Assembly: GCA_948099385.1 (NCBI GenBank)
Contig: CANUEZ040000129.1
Span: 7,260,501 to 7,324,500 of the forward strand
Direction: 5' to 3'
DNA from: Fasciola hepatica
Lineage: Eukaryota > Platyhelminthes > Trematoda > Plagiorchiida > Fasciolidae
Length of the DNA: 64,000 nt
Shown: piece by piece, positions 55,001-61,000 of the stretch
How the letters are laid out: the number at the start of each line of letters is the position of its first letter
Numbering within the stretch: the first letter of the stretch is position 1
Translations under genes and position numbers: made by a program
The notes under the pieces: model-generated
Databases searched by the model: none
The model's input: only the letters and a program-made list of their open reading frames with translations
Told to the model about the DNA's origin: nothing

Positions 55001-58000
55001 CCGCGCACTGACAGTGTCACCTCTGGCTGTCGATGGAACGACCTGAACACCACGCTCAGCAATCGGAAGGCTGTTGGAAACAACCAATTTTCAAAACCAC
55101 GGATATTCAAAATTCGGTTTTGCTCTTTTATTAGAGCTCATGCTGACCAACGCCGCGTTGCTTGTTTCTTTAAACCCATGTCTGTGACGATATTCCGTGT
55201 GTCAGAAGAAGACTAATTCTCATGGTAATGTTGGCCTAGCACTTAAAATGAGAGCAGGGACAACCAGTAAACGAAAATGATTAAAAGCATGATGCATTGT
55301 GCAGAGAGAACAGTTGGTGTGGAAATCTGCCGAATCTACGAATCTAGACTGAATAGAGGAAAGTCGCCCCTATGATTATTTAACTGTAATCGTATGGCAT
55401 ACCGTTGAAGAAGAGGCAAAGATACTACCGGAAGTAGAAGAACAGGTCTTAAAATTCGCAGCTTCTAATAGGCCGCTTCCTCCTTCCTGAAATGCCATAC
55501 CGTTATTTTTCAGTAAAAATAAAGCAGACAAGACATTTAGAGGAATTTATGGAAATTGAGGACAGTCTATATGTGACCTGTAACAACAGATAAACTAATT
55601 TATTCTGACTTGTCTGTCAGCCTCTGGAACTAATTGGGGATGCGAGGAAATTTTCGTTTGTCAGAAGCGATGCTTGTAGAAATATCTGAGTTATTCGAGC
55701 ATTCTCTCAAATGTTCTTTGAACACTGTGTTGAAGATATGAGCTTTCATGTCCATCGAAAAAAGCTTGAACAGGGAAAATGAGTGTAAAAACTGTAAAGT
55801 TGGGAAGCCAAAAAACATGAAAAATCTTTGTTTATGTGGACTGGTTGGGCCTAAAGAAAGGTTTGGATGTGAGCTATCTAAGATAGAGCATATTGCATAC
55901 TTTTATTATTTTCTGTAGTTCAGTTGTTAGGCATCTTCACTAAGCACCGAAAGTCACGTCATCTTATTTTTTTGTTTTGAAAAGCTGACTGAGTGTTGTT
56001 AGTCAAACAGGTCAGAAAGCATATTTTTCAACTAGATTCGAACGAAACAATAAATCGCAAACCGAACTGGTAGATTTCCAGGGTTCTTCGAGAATAGACA
56101 TACCTTTAAGTATTCCGTGTGACCAATAATGTCGTCAAGTCGCCGTACACCCAGTCGACTCATATATTCTCGGACTTCCTCGGCCATCAGGAACAGATAG
56201 TTGATCACATGCTCTGGTTGTCCGGCGAATTTAGCCCGTAGTACTGGGTCTTGGGTGGCGATACCAACCGGACACGTGTTCAAGTGACACTTGCGCATCA
56301 TGATACAGCCCAGGACGATCAGTGGTGCTGTGGACATGGCAAACTCATCAGCACCGAGCAAAGCACCCACAATAACATCACGACCTGAAGCATTAAAACA
56401 CCCGGGATTATCGTTGTGGTGAAGTGTACGTTCAGGCGAGAAATCTCTTGTGTTGCATTCAGAAAGTCATATAACAAACGTTATACATTTTTATGGATTC
56501 GTTTTCCACGGAGGTAGTTCTAAACCTGTTTGAATTTCATAGAAAGAGACTGCAGAACAGTGATGCTGCCTACATGCCATTGAAACTTCCCGTTTTGACC
56601 GGCAGTGGTCAACCTGTCATGACTGTGGAGTTTGAACCATGACGACCCGGGTTCAACTCTAGCCATCCCGCGACCCTTCCCATTTGGAAGCCCTTGACTG
56701 ACCGCGACCTCCTACCGGAAGTACTTTACTCTGTCGGATAATAAATGAATAGATTAGAAGCCTGTTATTATTTTATTAATCTCAAGTACAACCGTGAGTG
56801 TGCTGATCCCTTAGCATTCTCACGAAGTAGTTTTCGGGGACTATCTCCGGTTGCTTATTTTTACTTTTACCCAACTATCTCCTGCGAGAGGATAAGCCGG
56901 CTTCATGGATATCACGAACCATTGCTGACCCCATGCGGTGGTCGGAGACGAGCCCGGTACAGATCGTGATCCAGGTATTTTCCATCGCCGGACTCTATAG
57001 ACCGACCGATGACCCATAAGCTTTAGGTCTTTTTCTATTGTATTGACGCGTGTTTTGGGCTCCCCATCAAGGCGACAACGCCAACCAAAGCAGGGAGCAG
57101 GACAGAGTGTGTTGTTTGTCTATCTCTGACTCTGCTTTCCAAAGGTTATGGTCGAACTAATGCAGTCGACCACGTTGGAGGAGAACGGAAAGCGCATCGA
57201 CGTCAGAGCATCGTCTCCTTACCTCTTTGTTGGACACCATGTCGCACCTGTTGACTTTGAAAGTTCGCTGCTTGCAACAGAGATCAAAAACCTCCAGCCC
57301 TCTGGCATCTCTGGCTCGCCGTGATCAGGTTTCGCAGACACAGGTGAGCACGTTGTGCATAGCTTCATGGTACACCCAAATTTCGGCCCTCAAGCTGAAT
57401 GCACCGCGAGTCCACAGCGTCCGTCTTAGCTGAATAAAGGCACTCTTAGGGGTGCCATCCGTAATATCACTTCATCTTTTGCCTGGCTGTTCGGAATCAG
57501 AGTTGGGTCTAGGTAATTGAATGAAGGGGAGTACTTGACTGGTTGGTCGTTGATGGACAGTCATTGAATTGCCGTGCCTAAATGGATTGTGAAATTTTGT
57601 TTTGGTTGGATTCACTTCCAGCCCAATGAACTTCGCGAAAAAATTTACTCGATCGAGAATTGTTTGGAGCCTGGCGGGTCCGAGATGTACATTTTCTGAC
57701 TAGGCTGAACACCAGGATAGTCGTGTCACACATGACACTTTATTCAGTCAGTGGAGCAGTTAAACAACAACGGCTAGAGGAGCAGCCCCGTCTAACTCCG
57801 GTAGTGAGTGGAAACTCACAGGATTCTTCGCCGAACATGTGAACCTAGTACCAGTTGTGGATTGGTACCCTCTTAACAGCTTTAAGAGCTTATCGGGCAT
57901 CCCATCGTATTGAATTATGGTCCAGTAGGACTCGCGATTAATCAAGTTGAAAGCGGACCGGAATTCGACAAAGCAAGCTACCGTTGGTTGCAGGGACTTA

Positions 58001-61000
58001 TAGAGGTGCTCCTGTATTAGGCGTAGTGTGAAGATTTGATCCGCACAGCCTCTGCCACGGCGAAAGCTCCTTTGTTTCGGGTGAGTGCGTCTGTCTCTTG
58101 CCTCGGAGAAACGGTTTAGTAACGATGCACTAAAACTATTTGCGGTGACATCGATAAAGCTAATCCCTCGGGGGTTCTCACATTCCGATTTATCACCTTG
58201 CTTCGGAATAGGGAGCAGAAAGGATATGCCCCAGTCAGATGGGAATGCTTCTTCTCACCAAATGGAGCTAAAATACTTGGATAACCTGTCAATCTGTGAC
58301 TGAGAACAAATTTTATATACTTCTGAAGAGATGCTATCTTCTACGGCGGCCTTTCTGTCTGCCAGTTTGTTGATGATTTCTGTGATTTCCGTGGTACTCG
58401 GCGGGTCGCACTTGCTTTCGTACTGAACTGGAGGAGTTGACTTTGGCTGGTCCGTCGGATGGTTTGTAGGCTGGTTGAGCAGTTGACAGAAATGTTCGAC
58501 CCATTGGTCCATTTTTTGCTTTGTTCCGGTGTTAGTTTTCCTTCCGCGTCATGAAGAAGCAAATTCTGTTTGTAGTACCTATTCAGGGTTTTGTGAATGA
58601 CTCGGAACAGTTTACCCAGGTCACCATTTCTTGATGCAGTCTCCATTTATTCAGCTACTTCTATCCAGTATCTCTTGCAATCAGCCTTAGAGGAGCGCGT
58701 GATCTCTTGTTGCAAATTACGGAGTTTATTACTACTGCTTCATATGCTTTGACGGACAACTGGAGCATGCTTCCAGAGATCCAATCTTTTGCCTGCCTTT
58801 TTGTTCTATCGAGTTCTGTCCATGCAGCTTCCATGATTTCCCACTTTATTTGAGTCTACTGCGCTTCCACAGAAATTTTGGCTTCATGTGGTTTGGTTGC
58901 GCTGATCATTCAGGTTGCGATTGCTCGTGACAGACGCTCCCACTTCGCTTGATTTTCCAGAGCAGCGTAGTTTATTCGGGAGAGTGCAAAGACCCTGGCA
59001 CGTGTAGACAGATGAATTTCGAAGCACGCACATAAGAAGACATGGACAGTGCCGTTTGTATTGTCTGTATTTGCACCTCGGTACGCTCGACAATCCCCCA
59101 CAGACGAAGCCCAGCGGGATCTAATAAGGATGTGGTCGAGTTAGTGTGCAGTATGACTCTTTGGAGTAAGGGAGTAGTAGGTGCTTCCTGGGGTGGTGAA
59201 AGCAAGTGCTGCAGACAGCCATTCTGTCAAAGTCAGCTAAACCGATCAGTCGGCCACCTTGCTCGCAGAGCTGACCGAGGCCAAACTCCCCAAGAATATG
59301 GCGGGTGGATTCGTCAGCCGCGTCTGTGCGAGCGTTCCCATTTCACGAGATAAAAAGTATGGCTCACCTCCTAACCCGGTTGACTATTTTGTGCAAGTTA
59401 TGATAGAATTCGTCTTTGGTTTCATCATCAGCCGAATTGGTTGGAGCGTGGACAACAATCACTGTCAGATCGTGCAAGGAGCCTTTAAGGCCTGCAAAGT
59501 CGAGTCTAGACGTGCCTGGTTACCAAGAGATCAGTGCGTGTTCTCTGGTTACCGTCTTTCTCTCAAGGTTATCAATTAATGGAATGCTCTATCAGTTGAA
59601 GGGGTGGAAGAATCTTACGAAAACGTGTTATAGCGACGACCAGAAGTGATTCAGAAGGCAGGTGATCAAATACTCCATACTGAATCCCTGTCGATCGGAC
59701 ACCGAAGGCAAAGCTCTCATTTTTCCGCTTTGTAGACGTGGTGCCTTCTGTAGAAATGGTTGTATGCGCCGGACAATTACATTCAGTTATATGGACATTT
59801 GCAGATTTTGTGCATTTGCGAGTTGGTTCGAAAAGCTATGGCTCGCACGGAAGTTTTCCTTCGAATTTCACTTTTTTTTCTTTGCAACATTGTGATTCAG
59901 AGTTTAAAAAAGTTGCAGATAACTACTGTTGATTTAGAAACATTCCTACAAATCTGGAGTACGCTCATTCCCGAGTCGTTGTGGGCGAGTGTTTTCCTTA
60001 TTCCGGCTCAGTCAGTCTTGGACGTCTCGCCGTTCTCCTGTTTTGATAGAGGAGCGGCCATTACTTCCAGCCGTAATGCATAGCACGATAAAATTGGAAT
60101 CATATGATTCATCAAGCAGCTTCATTGCTCAACTGACCATTGAAAACCATGGAAGCACAGTACAGCTATTCCATCTTTGTTAGGAATCATCGCAGTGCGC
60201 ATCCACCGACCCCCCCCCCCCCCCCCGGGGGAATCGAACCCGGCGTTCCATTCACAATCGTTCGCCCTGGATTCGAGTCCCTGTGGGGGCTCGGTGGATG
60301 TGCACTACCGATGATTCCTGACGAGGATCAAGTAGCTGTACTGTGCTTCCATGGTTTTCAATTGCGAGTTGAGCTTTGAAGCTGCATGATGAATCATCTA
60401 ATCTCCTACCAATCAACTTCACGATGAAATTTGTCGACAAGCTAATTTGCCTTTTGGTGATTCGTCCAGGGTGAGCGTAATAACAATTCGTACCCTCCGC
60501 GGTACACCATCCGGAATAATTCGACTTTTCTGGGTAATGCCTGAATTCTATGCATTCGTCTTATCGCCGTGTGCTGAAGCATCAGCATGCCACACTTTCT
60601 TACCCCGAGTGATTTGGTTCAAAATGAGTCACAGAAAAACAGAAGGGGGTTTATTAGTATTTTGTGCACCGGATTCGCTAACTTTGCGTCACGCTTTTTC
60701 AACCTGAACAAAACGGAAGTTGTCGACATGTTTTTAGTGTAAAACTGTACCCTCATTGCACCATGCTACAACAGGCAATGCACGCATCACATGTTTGCTG
60801 ATCGAACAGATTTGATGCGATTCGTGAGTTCGATTAAATCAGTGGGACAGATTTGTTGTCATAGCAACTATCCCGTTCAGTTACGCAAAAAGGCAGTGAC
60901 ATGAATGGGTAGGAAAAGGTGAACAGTGCGGAGCCTACCGGTACGAATTTGACCATCGACCTGGAGCAGTACACGAGATCGAGTACGCTGATGAACGAGT

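Larger units (their letters stand above)
48877..56103 (-). other. GOGAT intron b-c, 7,227 bp
   Basis: Contains one SINE family 1 copy (50534-50760) and a short CA tract. Most of this intron (51000-56100) shows no gene or repeat that I can recognise. Confidence 0.85.
56385..60938 (-). other. GOGAT intron a-b, 4,554 bp
   Basis: Contains SINE family 2 (56599-56752), the RTE/CR1-type remnant (57020-59650) and the head-to-head SINE pair (60080-60400). Confidence 0.85.
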
